This document shows positions 63,168-64,000 of a stretch of 64,000 nt of DNA, piece by piece. The position numbers and the translations under genes are program-made. Source of the stretch: Austwickia sp. (GTDB lineage: Bacteria; Actinomycetota; Actinomycetes; Actinomycetales; Dermatophilaceae); assembly GCA_016711265.1 (NCBI GenBank), contig JADJTI010000006.1, forward strand, positions 1 through 64,000. Direction: 5' to 3'. Numbering within the stretch: position 1 is the first letter of the stretch; every line of letters begins with the position of its first letter. The notes beneath the pieces are model-generated. The model searched no databases. It saw only the letters and a program-made list of their open reading frames with translations, and was not told the DNA's origin.

Positions 63168-64000
63168 TCATCGGGGCAGCCTCAGCAGTGCCTCGACGTC
63201 CAGGTGGGCCTCGATGGCGTCGGCGACCGCATCGAGCATGGCCTCGCGGCGGGCGACGTACGCCGGAGCGCCCGGCTGCGGACGCCACGGGCTGCCCGCG
63301 CCGGCAGCCACCTCGCTCAGCCACGCCCGACGGAACGCGTCGCTCTCCAGTGCACCGTGCCAGAGCGTTCCCCACACCTGCCCGACCCGCCAGCCGCCCA
63401 GGAACGGCTCCGCGCTCCAGCCATACCGGCCGCCCAGGTTGGCGCCCAGGTACGGACTCCAGCCCTCCAGCTCGACCCGGCCATGGTGGATCTCGTACCC
63501 ACTGACCGGGTGGCCCCGCCACGTCCCGGTGGGCCGCCGCAGCACCTTGTCCGGAGTGAACCGCACGTCGATCGGCAGCAGCCCCAGGCCGGGGACCTGG
63601 CCCTGGCCGGACTCCACATCGTCGTCCAGGGTGCCGGCCAGCATCTGGTACCCGCCGCAGATGCCCAGCACCGGCCGTCCCGACGTGGCCCGCCGTTCCA
63701 CCACGTCGGCGATGCCTCGCTCGCGCAACCAGTGCAGGTCGCCGACCGTCGATCGGGTACCCGGCAAGATCAGCAGGTCGGCGGCCTCGCATTCCCGCGG
63801 GGAGTCGGTGACCAGCACCTCTACCCCGGGCTCGGCGGCGAGGGCGTCGATGTCGGTCGCGTTGGACACCCGGGGAAACCGCACGACCGCCACCCGCAGC
63901 CGGTCACCGCCGCCGGTCACGTCGTCGGCCGAATCGGAGGGCGACGGCGTCCAACGCCCCACGACCAGGGAGTCCTCGCTGTCCAGCCACATCCCGGGCA
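63168..64000 (-). CDS. cobQ: Cobyric acid synthase CobQ, C-terminal part (runs off the window)
   Basis: CobQ amidates adenosylcobyrinic diamide four times with glutamine. The visible 277 residues begin within PGMWLDSEDSL and cover the C-terminal glutamine amidotransferase half: LRVAVVRFPRVSNATDIDAL, LLILPGTRSTVGDLHWLRER, the nucleophile in VLGICGGYQMLAG and the histidine in WGTLWHGALESDAFRR. The upstream N-terminal half is beyond 64000. It is first in the visible order cobQ - tetR - cobD on the minus strand. Confidence 0.93.
   Translation of the reverse strand, partial: PGMWLDSEDSLVVGRWTPSPSDSADDVTGGGDRLRVAVVRFPRVSNATDIDALAAEPGVEVLVTDSPRECEAADLLILPGTRSTVGDLHWLRERGIADVVERRATSGRPVLGICGGYQMLAGTLDDDVESGQGQVPGLGLLPIDVRFTPDKVLRRPTGTWRGHPVSGYEIHHGRVELEGWSPYLGANLGGRYGWSAEPFLGGWRVGQVWGTLWHGALESDAFRRAWLSEVAAGAGSPWRPQPGAPAYVARREAMLDAVADAIEAHLDVEALLRLPR

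Overview
The window is high-GC DNA with actinobacterial gene content: a bifunctional PutA without a DNA-binding domain, a DUF5926 protein, CydA/B plus CydD/C, SCO-style tripeptidyl-aminopeptidase-like hydrolase, 13E12/DUF222-HNH relic and frequent GTG starts. It fits a member of the Micrococcales, perhaps the Intrasporangiaceae/Dermatophilaceae; that placement is inference.

Bases 1-10.2 kb are a gene graveyard. By joining pieces from different frames I can read five broken genes: a PlsB-type glycerol-3-phosphate acyltransferase, a DUF222/13E12 HNH endonuclease with a decayed SOS box in front, an actinobacterial lipoprotein, a CBS-BON protein and a DeoR-type regulator. An IS1380-family element with matching terminal inverted repeats sits at the stop codon of the DeoR relic, and its transposase is itself frameshifted. 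From 10.2 to 13.5 kb, three genes on the minus strand (a small unknown protein, an AI-2E/PerM-type membrane protein and an alpha/beta hydrolase) each carry a single indel, two of them in homopolymers. Beyond 13.5 kb genes are intact and tightly packed.

From 13.4 to 35.5 kb: a WXG-like small protein beside the hydrolase, a methyltransferase, the cytochrome bd operon cydAB-cydDC, a DUF2254 membrane protein, an MscS channel, a nucleotidyltransferase, two small secreted proteins of lower GC, a secreted serine peptidase/hydrolase, a BioD-like protein with a lost P-loop, a low-molecular-weight phosphatase, purB, a barstar-like protein, copZ-copA, a VOC protein and a TrmH-type RNA methyltransferase.

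From 35.5 to 49.7 kb: a HAD phosphatase, a minus-strand run serS - sensor kinase - response regulator - ABC ATPase - ABC permease, a diacylglycerol-kinase-like gene followed by two PAP2 phosphatases, DUF5926, an orphan anti-sigma-like ATPase, a NodS-like methyltransferase and a VOC-like protein.

From 49.7 to 64 kb: putA facing a divergent PAS-AraC regulator, a CPBP protease, a PPOX protein, MFS and EamA exporters, a LuxR regulator with an unusual receiver, a translationally coupled acyl-CoA dehydrogenase - PIG-L deacetylase - GT2 glycosyltransferase operon, and a minus-strand cobalamin group (cobQ partial, tetR, cobD). The most interesting candidates are the ACAD-PIG-L-GT2 set (with the NodS-like methyltransferase 10 kb away), and a repeat family with 19-bp periodicity and a central palindrome found at two loci.
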